From contig CAYPGQ010000003.1 of assembly GCA_964410125.1 (NCBI GenBank), forward strand, positions 41,973 through 105,972: DNA of 64,000 bases, written 5' to 3'. The notes below the pieces were generated by a model that did not search any database, had not been told where the DNA came from, and saw only the letters and a program-made list of their open reading frames with translations. A program made the translations under genes and the position numbers. Below, in pieces: positions 40,749-49,910 of this stretch (position 1 is the stretch's first letter; every line of letters starts with the position of its first letter). The DNA is from G020348385 sp964410125 (lineage in GTDB: Bacteria > Acidobacteriota > Aminicenantia > Aminicenantales > Aminicenantaceae).

Positions 40749-43052
40749 TCAGGGTCTCCGCTCCCCCTCCCCTGTATAATCTTTCCTGTAAGAATAATAG
40801 TAGTCCATATAATAATAGTCTCTCCCCCTGATCTTGGCCTGGTTAAACACTACACCCATAATATCGGCCTTGGCCCGCCTCATCAATTCCACGGCCCGCA
40901 AAAACGGCTTTTTGGCAGTCTTCTCAGGCTGCACCACTAAAATCACACTGTCCACCAACGAGCAGATGATCAGCGAATCCACCACCGAAAGCACAGGCGG
41001 CGTGTCGAACAGCACCACGTCAAATCCCTTCTCCAGTCCCTCTACCAGTATCCTCATCTTTTTCGACTCCAGAAGCTCTGCCGGATTGGGAGGAATCAGC
41101 CCGCTGGGCAGCACCCAGATGTTGTCGATATCGGTCTTCTGGATGGCCTCTTCCACCTTTACCACGCCGGTCAGATACCCGCTCAATCCGTTGACCTGCC
41201 TCACCCTGAACAGCTTCTCCAGCCGCGGCCTCCTTAGATCCGTGTCCACCACAAGCACCTTTTTCCCCAACTGGGCAAAAGCCACTGCCATGTTGATCAC
41301 AGTGGCCGTCTTTCCCTCTGCTGGCAAAGCGCTGGTAAAAGCAATGTTCCGGGGCGGTCCATCCGGATAAGAGAGCATGATGGATGTCCTCACAGTCCTG
41401 TAATCCTCGGCAATAGAAAACCTGGGATACAGATGGTTGACCATCTCGATGTCTTTTATCTCCACCTGTTCTGCTTCCTCCCCCTCCCCCGTATTATCTT
41501 CTTTATATGAATACCCATCTTCATATCCTGAGCTGTAGCCGGATTTTTTCTTTTTCCCCTCGGGCGATAAAAAAGGAATCACACCCAGGAATGGAAGCCC
41601 GGCCAGCCTTTCCACATCCTCCGGCCTCTTCACCGTGTTGTCCAGATACTCAAACACAAAACACAGCCCCACTCCCCCGAATAATCCCATGAGCAAAGCC
41701 AGAACCATATTGAGCATCTTCTTCGGTGAAACCGGATCCTTCGGCACCTTGGCCTTATCCACTACACTGATATTTGAGGTCTTCAATCCCCCCAACCGTG
41801 CCGAAACCTGGGTCTCTGTCTGCATCTTGAGCAACGAATCCAGATGATTCTGGATGTTTTCCGCTTCGATCTTTATGCTGTTGTACAAAATCGCATCCGA
41901 GCTCATCCGGGCCACTTCTTCTCTTTGGGTATCCAATAATCTCTTCATAGACTGTTCTTTGCTGTAGGCTTCATTGTATTCTGTTCTTGCCAGCTCCACA
42001 GCTTTATCGATTTCCCCCTGAAGCTCCTCTTTCATGCTGTCAATTTTTTCCTGAAGCCCTATCATTCTTGGGTGATCAAGGCCTAGTTCTTTTCTCATTT
42101 CTCTGTACTGGTTTTTCATATTCGAGTATTGCTCTTCCAAATCCTGGATAAGACGATTCTCGAGCGTTCTTGGAAGAGCTTCCACATTGGAATTTCTCAA
42201 AGCATCATAATTGGACCAGGCTCTCACGCTCTCTATCTGGGCCTGGGTATAGGCCTTGTCCAACTCTCCGAATTTGGTAAGCGCCGTGTTTTCTTGATCG
42301 CTCAGATAAACGATCTCCTTTTCTTTGCCATATCTCTGAAGCTCTCTCTCCTTGGCCGTCAGATCCACTCTGAGCTGCCCGATCTGTTCACTTAAAAAAT
42401 CAGAGGCTTGCTGTGTCGTCTCGTACCTTTTCTCTATCGAAAACAGGATAAATTCATCCGCCCAGGTATTGACGATATCCGTGGCCAAAAGCTTATGTTT
42501 GGATGTGTAATTGACCTTGAGGATCTTAGTGTCCCGGATCTGGGATACATCCATTCTCTTCTGAAGCTTCTCCACAATCTCGGCATAAGGATCTGTGATA
42601 GCTGCCTGCATTTCTTCTTCATCTTTTGCCCTCAGCCACTGGAATGTAACCAGATCTTTAAGCTTTTGGACCAGAGTCTTTTTATCTTCCTCCCCTGCCC
42701 CGAATTCTTCCCTGGAGATAAGATCCAATTTTCTCGCCACCCTCTCTGCCATTGCCTGGCTCTGAAGGAGCTGGAGTTGGGTATTGATAAAGATCTGCTC
42801 TTTTATCTGGCTGCTGTAATTCACGAATCCAAATTCATCCTCGATGTTTAGCGTTTTCGAAGCCTCTTCTCCGATAAGCAGCGTAGCCGTAGGCTGATAT
42901 TTGGGAGCAGCCATGAAGGAATAGAGCCCGATAATAAGTATAATCGTTCCTGCAAAAGTAAACAGAATTCCCTTTCTCTTGACGATCACACGCCAGTATT
43001 CCATCAGGTCGAATTCCTGCTCTTGCTCTCTTTCCAGATACTCCATCTCCAT
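40749..43052 (-). CDS. Wzc-type chain-length/tyrosine-kinase EPS protein
   Basis: A 767-residue fused co-polymerase and BY-kinase. Two membrane helices (FTFAGTIILIIGLYSFM near 35-50 and MLNMVLALLMGLFGGVGLCF near 435-455) enclose a periplasmic coiled-coil region with the GNVR-type end. The cytoplasmic kinase has Walker A ALPAEGKTATVI (about 570), Walker A' VLVVDTDLRRPRLEKLF and Walker B DVVLFDTPPVLS (about 676). The C-terminus has a tyrosine cluster (DYYYMDYYYSYRKDYTG) for autophosphorylation, and a second Tyr-rich stretch (SGYSSGYEDGYSYKEDN) lies in the linker before the kinase. It controls EPS assembly with the exporter at 35617. It starts with an AGGAG site. Confidence 0.92.
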   Translation of the reverse strand: MEMEYLEREQEQEFDLMEYWRVIVKRKGILFTFAGTIILIIGLYSFMAAPKYQPTATLLIGEEASKTLNIEDEFGFVNYSSQIKEQIFINTQLQLLQSQAMAERVARKLDLISREEFGAGEEDKKTLVQKLKDLVTFQWLRAKDEEEMQAAITDPYAEIVEKLQKRMDVSQIRDTKILKVNYTSKHKLLATDIVNTWADEFILFSIEKRYETTQQASDFLSEQIGQLRVDLTAKERELQRYGKEKEIVYLSDQENTALTKFGELDKAYTQAQIESVRAWSNYDALRNSNVEALPRTLENRLIQDLEEQYSNMKNQYREMRKELGLDHPRMIGLQEKIDSMKEELQGEIDKAVELARTEYNEAYSKEQSMKRLLDTQREEVARMSSDAILYNSIKIEAENIQNHLDSLLKMQTETQVSARLGGLKTSNISVVDKAKVPKDPVSPKKMLNMVLALLMGLFGGVGLCFVFEYLDNTVKRPEDVERLAGLPFLGVIPFLSPEGKKKKSGYSSGYEDGYSYKEDNTGEGEEAEQVEIKDIEMVNHLYPRFSIAEDYRTVRTSIMLSYPDGPPRNIAFTSALPAEGKTATVINMAVAFAQLGKKVLVVDTDLRRPRLEKLFRVRQVNGLSGYLTGVVKVEEAIQKTDIDNIWVLPSGLIPPNPAELLESKKMRILVEGLEKGFDVVLFDTPPVLSVVDSLIICSLVDSVILVVQPEKTAKKPFLRAVELMRRAKADIMGVVFNQAKIRGRDYYYMDYYYSYRKDYTGEGERRP

Positions 43053-43091
43053 TTTCTTATACTCCTGTTTCTCTCTTAACGCAAATCCTAG

Positions 43092-43147
43092 AAAATTGGG
43101 GACGTGTACCGAATTTTCTTAAATTCGGTAACATGTCCCTAAATTTT
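43092..43147. repeat. REP-like palindromic hairpin inside the EPS operon
   Basis: A long imperfect inverted repeat: GGGGACGTGTACCGAATTT (43098-43116) pairs with AAATTCGGTAACATGTCCC (43121-43139), and AAAATT with AAATTTT extends the base. It lies between the glycosylphosphotransferase stop and the Wzc-type start. It resembles repetitive extragenic palindromes of the GGGGACGTG type. It may attenuate or stabilise the transcript. Only one copy was noticed in the window. Confidence 0.7.
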
Positions 43148-43158
43148 TTTGCGTCAGG

Positions 43159-44610
43159 CTAATAAGCGCCAATCCCTAAAACCACCACCGGAATCGTCTT
43201 CACCAATATCTTAAAATCCAGCCATGGCGACCAATTATCGATATACTCGAGATCCAGTTTCATCCATTCTTCAAAGCCTATTTTATTCCTCCCCTCCACC
43301 TGCCACAAACAAGTAATCCCAGGCCTCATGGATAATCTTCTTCTTTGCCATGGATTGTATTGTTTTACCTCTTCTGGAATCGGAGGCCTGGGTCCAATCA
43401 AACTCATATAGCCAAAAAACACATTAAAAAGCTGCGGAAGTTCATCAATGCTGAATTTTCTTAAAATCTTACCGAATGGCGTAATCCGTGGATCTTTCTT
43501 CATTTTAAAAATAGGGCCGCTCATTTCATTTTGAGCTTCAAGTTCTGATAATTTTTTCTCTGCCCCTTTATACATTGTACGAAATTTATAAAATTTAAAC
43601 TTTCTACCATTTAAACCTACTCTTTTCTGTGTAAACAACACAGGACCTGAAGATGTTAACTTTATTATAACCGCCACAATAAAAAAAAGCGGGCTCACTA
43701 AAATTATGCCCAATCCGGATATAACAACATCCATTGCTCTTTTTAAAAAAAGCTGCGATTCTTTTGCATTTGTGGTTTCAAATGTCAGGAGAGGAATACC
43801 CTCAAGTTCTGTCTGGTGTGATCTAGCTATCTTCAAATCAAACAAATCCACAGCAACGGTTGCCTTGATGCCCTCTGTTTCGCATGTTTTAATGGCATTT
43901 TCCATATAGTTCAGTCTTGATCTTGGAACTACAAAAACAACTTCATCTATTGTATATGTATGGAGAATCTGAGGAAGATTTTTGAGGATACCAATGACTC
44001 CAACACTGCCTACTTTCTCAACTTCTCGATAAGGTTCATCATCAATGGCACCTAATATCTTTAATCCCCACTCTGGATGGCTTTGTATTTTCTTGATGAA
44101 ATTAGCAGCTCGCCTGCCTGTTCCGACAATAAGAAGTCTTTTGTAATTAAAACCTTGCTTGCGAACATAGTGCATGAGGAAAAAAACAACAATTTTTTCT
44201 AACAGCATAAAGGCTAAACTAACTATTACAAAAATGACAAAGAATATTCTGCTTACAAATTGTAGTTTAAATAAAAAGATAACGGTGCCTAATGCGAGGT
44301 TTGCAAAAAATGATGATTTTAGTATTATCCACAAAATCTCAAAAATAGTTCTAGTACGCATAGAGCGGTACATACCATTTAGATGAAGCATGAAGCACCA
44401 GAGTAAAACAGTAAAAAAGAGAACGATTAAATAATCGCTCATCGATGCAAGAGGCCCAGCAATAACTTGTTTAGAAGGAAAAAGGTCTAATTTATATAAA
44501 TTCTGAATGTGCTGCCTTAAGAAATATGCGAGAATGAAAGAAAGCGATACGATGGAGGCATCAAACAATATCATTGCTTTTCTTATTACAGATTCTTTCT
44601 CTTTTAACAT
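43159..44610 (-). CDS. Undecaprenyl-phosphate glycosylphosphotransferase (EPS initiation)
   Basis: A 483-residue polyprenyl glycosylphosphotransferase. The N-terminal half has four to five membrane helices and a Rossmann-like CoA-binding-type region (RLLIVGTGRRAANFIKKIQ). The catalytic half (about 285-483) contains KRAMDVVISGLGIILVSPLF, the re-entrant helix, then RVGLNGRKFKFYKFRTM, FSIDELPQLFNVFFG and SLIGPRPPIPEEV, all hallmarks of WbaP/WcaJ-type enzymes. It transfers sugar-1-phosphate to undecaprenyl phosphate, starting each repeat unit. It is the first gene of the operon with the Wzc-type, ligase and TPR genes, with an AGGAG site upstream. Confidence 0.93.
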   Translation of the reverse strand: MLKEKESVIRKAMILFDASIVSLSFILAYFLRQHIQNLYKLDLFPSKQVIAGPLASMSDYLIVLFFTVLLWCFMLHLNGMYRSMRTRTIFEILWIILKSSFFANLALGTVIFLFKLQFVSRIFFVIFVIVSLAFMLLEKIVVFFLMHYVRKQGFNYKRLLIVGTGRRAANFIKKIQSHPEWGLKILGAIDDEPYREVEKVGSVGVIGILKNLPQILHTYTIDEVVFVVPRSRLNYMENAIKTCETEGIKATVAVDLFDLKIARSHQTELEGIPLLTFETTNAKESQLFLKRAMDVVISGLGIILVSPLFFIVAVIIKLTSSGPVLFTQKRVGLNGRKFKFYKFRTMYKGAEKKLSELEAQNEMSGPIFKMKKDPRITPFGKILRKFSIDELPQLFNVFFGYMSLIGPRPPIPEEVKQYNPWQRRRLSMRPGITCLWQVEGRNKIGFEEWMKLDLEYIDNWSPWLDFKILVKTIPVVVLGIGAY

Positions 44611-44812
44611 CGTATTACTCCTTTAGTTGATAGTGTTCTTTCGTCAAGATTTATAATAAATTCAAAATAATAAGGATGCTAAAAACGGATAAATAGAAGG
44701 ATTAATATAAGTTCCTTTCTTTCATCCACAAAAGTGATAGAAAAGAGCTCAAACTAAGATGGACTTCCTCTTTAAATATTATTTTAAATAAAAGAATTAA
44801 TCGTTCTGAATA

Positions 44813-45955
44813 TCAGCCTTGAGCTACACTCTGATATACCATTAGTGTTCTAGCTGCTATGCTTTTCCAATTATATCTTTCCTCTATTAAGTTTAGCTGA
44901 TTTCTTTTTTCTTCATCTGCCAAAGGTTTATCGACAAATTCCTTTATCTTTTCTGAAAGTTCCCTAACATTTCCTGCATTGAAAAATCTATCTTTAGGCA
45001 ATTCAACATTCCTATTAGCAGGAATATCACTTGCAATACAGGACAGTCCATAGCTCATCGCTTCAAGTAAAACTATTGGTAACCCTTCGTAATAAGAAGG
45101 CAGCACAAAAAGTCCTGCATGGCTGTATAATTCTTGCAGAGACTTACCAGTTAAAAACCCTGTTAAAATAATATTATTGTTTTTGCTTGCTTTTTTTTCT
45201 AAATTCAAACTGTATCTGTCCGGATGGTCAGCTCTTCCAACAATAACAAGTTTGTAGTTTGCAATTGGGAATTGATTGAAGGCTTCAATTAAATCATGAA
45301 ATCCTTTTTCTGGTACAAATCGCCCTACAGATAATATATATTTGCTTTTGTCTATACCATATCTGTTAATGATATTTACACTTTGCATAATCTCAGGCAT
45401 GATTACACCATTGGGGATTACTGTAGCAATTTTGTTATATTTTCTCTCAATATTATCTGCGATAGTTTTGGAAATACATATTATTGCATTAGCCCGTTTG
45501 CTTCCCAAATTTTCGCCAAGTTTTAACATAAATTTTGCAAATCTTCCCCATTTCTTCCTTTCATAATCAGGCCCATGGTTGGTCATTACTACTTTCAATC
45601 CTAAAAGCCGGGCAAGTGGAACTAACAAAGAAGGTCCTACAGCATGAATATGAAGTATATGGCAGCCGATTTTTTTTGCAACATAAACCCCATATAAAGT
45701 ATGCATAAATGCCTCTAAGGATCTTCTTTTTGGACATGTCAAAGGAATTACACTGACCCCTTTGTAATCAATAATATTCTCACCAACATATGGTTTTCTA
45801 GCCAATACTATAACCTGACATCCCTTCTTAGCAATGTGCGTATAAAGGTGTTCACAGTGTTTCTCTACTCCTCCCTGGATTTTGGGAAAACCTCGAGAAC
45901 CAAGAACAACGACTTTTAATTTATTTAAGGGTAGTTGCCTATATATTGACGACAT
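44813..45955 (-). CDS. Glycosyltransferase family 4
   Basis: A 380-residue GT-B enzyme. VVVLGSRGFPKIQGGVEKHC near the N-terminus has the glycine-rich acceptor loop of a common EPS GT4 subgroup, VVMTNHGPDYERKKWG continues that domain, and YILSVGRFVPEKGFHDLIEA plus FVLPSYYEGLPIVLLEAMSY give the donor site with E-x7-E. It should add one sugar of the repeat unit to the lipid-linked intermediate. It is about 200 bases downstream of the initiating transferase's start region, on the same strand, and probably begins the variable block. Confidence 0.9.
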   Translation of the reverse strand: MSSIYRQLPLNKLKVVVLGSRGFPKIQGGVEKHCEHLYTHIAKKGCQVIVLARKPYVGENIIDYKGVSVIPLTCPKRRSLEAFMHTLYGVYVAKKIGCHILHIHAVGPSLLVPLARLLGLKVVMTNHGPDYERKKWGRFAKFMLKLGENLGSKRANAIICISKTIADNIERKYNKIATVIPNGVIMPEIMQSVNIINRYGIDKSKYILSVGRFVPEKGFHDLIEAFNQFPIANYKLVIVGRADHPDRYSLNLEKKASKNNNIILTGFLTGKSLQELYSHAGLFVLPSYYEGLPIVLLEAMSYGLSCIASDIPANRNVELPKDRFFNAGNVRELSEKIKEFVDKPLADEEKRNQLNLIEERYNWKSIAARTLMVYQSVAQG

Positions 45956-45996
45956 AAAGCTTCTTACTTTCTTAAATTTAACCTATAGAGATGATT

Positions 45997-46965
45997 CTAT
46001 AGCCTTGCACCAAGAAACTTATTCCTTAACACCCATATAGCAGGCTTTATTGGATGGTGCCAGATAGCAGGTGCTGCACTCCCAATCATCCAGCAATTTT
46101 TCGTACAATCTTTGACCTTTTGCCTTACTTCTTTTGCTCTTTTACTACTCCAGATTTCATCCCAACTCTGCTCTTTCAAATTACCCATGGATTGTTTCTC
46201 ATCCATTCCATTACATGGCAAGATATCACCCCAAGGATCTATGAAAAAGCCATTCTGTCCCATTTCGCATGCTAGTAACCTCTTCCTTCCTTTAACATAG
46301 TTAATGAGTCCATAATTGAAGTAGGCTCTAAACCAATCCTTTGGTCTCTTTGAGTGTAAAAGAAGCTTTATCAATTTTTTGAATTTCTCACAAACTCTCT
46401 CTTTATCTTCGATTTTATTATCCCATTTATGAAAGTAGTGAGAATTATGGAGTGTAGCTGTGGCAAATTCATAATCCAAAGCTCTAGCTAAATTATATAA
46501 AGGCACGAGATCATGACAATTTAAATCCTGGACTGTCATCCCAAACCCAATATCTTTAGTTCCCATTGCTCTTAGCTTAAAAAGCGTTCTCAATCCTCTA
46601 TCAAAGCCATCAGGAATTCTGCGAATTGCATCATTTGTCTTTGGCAATCCCTCCATACTTATCCGGATCCCAATATCAGGATATTCTTTACATAAATTTA
46701 TTATCCTATCAGTAAAATATCCGTTGGTGCTAATAACAATACGTTTTGCCTTTTTTCTTACAATCTCAACAATCTCTAATATGTCCTGACGAACAAAGGG
46801 TTCGCCGCCAGTAATATTACAAAAAAACATCTGAGGCAGTTTCTCAAGCACGGCCAAACCAATTTCTTCCGGAGGCTTACTTGGATGCTTCCAAACTTCG
46901 CACATGTTACAACGTGCGTTACATCTGTAGGTTATTATAATAGAGCCGTGTAATTTAGATTTCAT
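45997..46965 (-). CDS. Radical SAM protein with a SPASM-like C-terminus
   Basis: A 322-residue radical SAM enzyme. TYRCNARCNMCEVW has the C-x3-C-x2-C motif binding the 4Fe-4S cluster, NITGGEPFVRQDI the glycine-rich SAM motif, and the C-terminal region contains CEMGQNGFFIDPWGDILPCN and CTKNCWMIG, additional cysteines resembling a SPASM auxiliary-cluster domain. Such enzymes do radical chemistry on peptides or small molecules; in polysaccharide loci they may modify a sugar or aminoacyl group. It is downstream of a decayed close relative at 47162-47753. No target can be assigned from sequence. Confidence 0.85.
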   Translation of the reverse strand: MKSKLHGSIIITYRCNARCNMCEVWKHPSKPPEEIGLAVLEKLPQMFFCNITGGEPFVRQDILEIVEIVRKKAKRIVISTNGYFTDRIINLCKEYPDIGIRISMEGLPKTNDAIRRIPDGFDRGLRTLFKLRAMGTKDIGFGMTVQDLNCHDLVPLYNLARALDYEFATATLHNSHYFHKWDNKIEDKERVCEKFKKLIKLLLHSKRPKDWFRAYFNYGLINYVKGRKRLLACEMGQNGFFIDPWGDILPCNGMDEKQSMGNLKEQSWDEIWSSKRAKEVRQKVKDCTKNCWMIGSAAPAIWHHPIKPAIWVLRNKFLGARL

Positions 46966-47161
46966 TTTATTAAAAACTGCTTTATTTTTATTGCCAAATA
47001 TTTCAAATATTATCAGCTAATATGGGCCGAAAATAAATCTAAATTGAACTATTCAAAATTCAAATTCGATAGACGAAATATTTGCAAAAATTGGATTGTC
47101 TTCATTTGTTATGTCTCCACATTGTCCATTTGCTTGCACAAGTTAGACAGGAATAAAATCT

Positions 47162-47753
47162 CTAAATCGACGATGGTGCCAAAATTTTTGTTATACATAT
47201 TAGCGTTTGCAGTTGTAGACATATAATAAACTTTAAGAAATAAAAGGAATTATGCATTGTAGCATTGCCAAACTCTAAATCCATATAAGCCATTGGATGG
47301 TATAAATCCAGTAAGTCGTCCTTATTTTTATCAGAAATCACAATCCCAAAACCCACATCTTTTACTCCTACTTCCTTTAATCCAATAACTGTCTTCAAAG
47401 CTCCTCTCAAAACCATTTTCTATTCCTCGAAGCTTATCATTCAGCTCAGGAAGTCCATCGACACTAATCCTAAAAGCTACATCAGGAAAATTCTTTCCAA
47501 CCTCAATAAGTCGCTCAGCAAAGTACCCATTAGTATTTATATCTATCAACTTTGTCTTTTTCTTAAGAACCGAAACTATGTCAATTAGGTCTTTTCTAAG
47601 CCCTGGCTCCCCTCCAGTTATATTTATTTTCTTTAGACCATTATGCAGTATATCCGGCCCAATTTCTTCTTTAACACTTAGGTTTTTCTTCCAGATATGA
47701 CACATTTAACAATGTGCATTACAGCGATATGTTGTTATAACTGCGCATTCCAT
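47162..47753 (-). pseudogene. Decayed radical SAM gene (nonsense plus frameshift, truncated)
   Basis: A minus-strand relic related to the intact gene at 45997. From ATG 47753 it reads TTYRCNAHC, then TAA (47706-47708) exactly between the second and third cluster cysteines, then MCHIWKKN. It goes on through NITGGEPGLRKDL and FRISVDGLPELND, shifts frame near 47400, continues KDVGFGIVISDKNKDD and ends after TMHNSFYFLKF where homology stops. The C-terminal half is missing. It was probably a tandem duplicate. Restart at the ATG after the stop would lack two of three cluster cysteines, so no activity is expected. Confidence 0.85.
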
Positions 47754-47800
47754 AATGCAAAATATTATATCTATACGAAAGCTTTACAAATAAAACATAT

Positions 47801-48727
47801 TTAAATTAATTCAATTTTTATTAGTTCTGATAATCCTTTTGAAATATCAAACTTAGGCTTCCATCTTAAATTTCTTCTTATTTTATTAATATTAGCCAAT
47901 AGATGGGGCCGATCGATATTTCTTTTAAATTTATTTACAGATGAAATATTTATATCTTTATTCAAAATTTTGCTGATTATCTTAACCAATTCTTCAACAG
48001 AATGTTCTATTCCGGTTCCAATGTTATAAATGTCAAATCTTTTTTGTTTTGTTTGTGATAACCTAACCAAAGCGTCAACTACATCTATAACGTAAATAAA
48101 GTCCCTTTTTGGTTTAATATTTCCAAGCTCAATTAAATCTTTCCCTTCTTTTATTTGATTCAAAATATGAGGGATAACAAATTCTATAGTCGATTTTGGA
48201 CCATAAGTACAAAACAGCCTACAACAGATAATAGAACATTTTATTTTTTTTGAAAATAACTCCATTAAGTGCTCACCACAGATCTTTGAAAGCCCATAGA
48301 TATCAAATGGCTTAAGCATGTGTGTTTCCGAGTAAGCTGGACTGGAAGGAGGATAGACTGCTGCAGAAGAAGCAAATAATATCTTTTGTGGTATATGTTT
48401 AGAACATATATTCAATAATTGTAAAGTACCATTAACATTAACTGTCAATGTCTCTTCTGGATGATCGTTGCAATAAGGAATAAATGCTTTGGCTGCAAGA
48501 TGAACAACAACATCTGGCAAATATTTCTTTATTGTTTTTTCTAGAAGAGAACGATCATTAATATCCCCTTTTATAAATTCAATAGAAGACATAATATTCT
48601 TAATATTATCTAATTTCCCCGACCAAAGATTATCATATACCACAACGTCTTTGCCTTTTTTTACTAAATGCTCGACTAGATTTCCGCCGATAAATCCCGC
48701 ACCACCAGTAACTAAATATTTCTGCAA
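47801..48727 (-). CDS. NAD-dependent sugar epimerase/dehydratase
   Basis: A 308-residue extended short-chain dehydrogenase. YLVTGGAGFIGGNLVEHLVK is the NAD-binding motif with VVYDNLW giving the ribose-binding acidic residue. FASSAAVYPPSSP has the catalytic Ser region and YGLSKICGEHL the Tyr-x3-Lys. The family makes epimerised or dehydrated nucleotide sugars such as UDP-galactose or GDP-linked 6-deoxy sugars. It is transcribed with the flanking glycosyltransferases and likely supplies their donor. The exact conversion cannot be told. Confidence 0.88.
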   Translation of the reverse strand: MQKYLVTGGAGFIGGNLVEHLVKKGKDVVVYDNLWSGKLDNIKNIMSSIEFIKGDINDRSLLEKTIKKYLPDVVVHLAAKAFIPYCNDHPEETLTVNVNGTLQLLNICSKHIPQKILFASSAAVYPPSSPAYSETHMLKPFDIYGLSKICGEHLMELFSKKIKCSIICCRLFCTYGPKSTIEFVIPHILNQIKEGKDLIELGNIKPKRDFIYVIDVVDALVRLSQTKQKRFDIYNIGTGIEHSVEELVKIISKILNKDINISSVNKFKRNIDRPHLLANINKIRRNLRWKPKFDISKGLSELIKIELI

Positions 48728-48746
48728 TTAATTCGCCCCTTTGTAA

Positions 48747-49889
48747 TTAGATTTTGTAAAATAATTCAGCCAATTTTTTTATATTTAAATTAAATGAATA
48801 TTTTTTTTCAACAATTTTTCGATTCTCTTCCCCCATTTTTCTTAATTCTTTATCATCCTTACTCAACAAAAATTCAAGGGCCTTAGATAGTTCCAACCAA
48901 TCCCCCTCTGGTACTAAAACCTTGTTTACTAGTTCTGGTATTCCCGTATGGAGGGTGGAAACAACTGGTTTATAAGAAGCCATGGCCTCCATAAGAGAGA
49001 TTGGCAATCCTTCACAATTCCCGTCAGACGATTTCTTTGAAGGCAAACAGAAAATTGTACACTGGGAATAAAGATACTGAAGGAATTTTTCTGGAATTCT
49101 TTCAAAAAAAATTGATTTGTCTTCGATCCCATATTTCTTAACAAGCTTTTTTAGATCAACATAGTCACGCTTCCCTCCCCAAGTGCCAGATCCAACAATC
49201 CATAAATCTACATCATCTCTATCAATTTTTTTAAAAGCTTTGAATAAATCTTCATGTCCCTTCCTTTCGCACCATTGCCCGACTATCAAAATACTTTTTT
49301 TCTTATAATCTTTGAATTTTTCTATATCAACGCCCATTCTTATCAGTGAGATTCTCTCACTTTTTATCCCATAATCATCTATCAATATTTTTTTGTTATA
49401 TTCAGTAGGAGATACTATTGCATTACAATACTTTAATGCATTTTTTGTGAACTTTGTATTTGGATTAATATCATAAAGAGTATCTGCATGAATTGTTACT
49501 GATAAGGGAATCTTCAATATTTTACTACAGTAATATCCAACATATAATGCATGCATCGCTTCAATACAATGAATTCTCTCACAATTTTTCATTTTGCCTA
49601 CATAATAGAAAGCTATCAAAAAATCTATTAGAGAATTTGTTTTTATGGATTTAATTAATAAAGAAAAGTAGACTGTAAAATGCCGAATAAAAAATAAAGG
49701 CTGCAGTAATATTACAATGAAAGAATTATATTTAAAACTGTGCCACTCTTTTTCAGGTTTATATAGGCCAGGTTTTGATTTTGTTGTAAAAATATAAACA
49801 TCTATTCCTGATTTATAAAGGCCTTTTATTTCCCTATAAATAAAGCTAGGCAATCCCCGCTTCATTGAACAAATAAATGCAATTTTCAT
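48747..49889 (-). CDS. Glycosyltransferase family 4
   Basis: A 380-residue GT-B enzyme. The start MKIAFICSMKRGLPSFIYRE and LSVTIHADTLYDINP belong to the acceptor domain; SILIVGQWCERKGHEDLFKAF and FCLPSKKSSDGNCEGLPISLMEAMASYKP-type sequence form the donor domain with the acidic pair. The extended form of the latter, with DGNCEGLP, is seen in colanic-acid-type GT4 enzymes. It starts 21 bases after the neighbour at 49911 ends and precedes the epimerase by 19 bases. Its sugar is unknown. Confidence 0.87.
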   Translation of the reverse strand: MKIAFICSMKRGLPSFIYREIKGLYKSGIDVYIFTTKSKPGLYKPEKEWHSFKYNSFIVILLQPLFFIRHFTVYFSLLIKSIKTNSLIDFLIAFYYVGKMKNCERIHCIEAMHALYVGYYCSKILKIPLSVTIHADTLYDINPNTKFTKNALKYCNAIVSPTEYNKKILIDDYGIKSERISLIRMGVDIEKFKDYKKKSILIVGQWCERKGHEDLFKAFKKIDRDDVDLWIVGSGTWGGKRDYVDLKKLVKKYGIEDKSIFFERIPEKFLQYLYSQCTIFCLPSKKSSDGNCEGLPISLMEAMASYKPVVSTLHTGIPELVNKVLVPEGDWLELSKALEFLLSKDDKELRKMGEENRKIVEKKYSFNLNIKKLAELFYKI

Positions 49890-49910
49890 GTGTCTAAATC
49901 CCCTTTGTTT

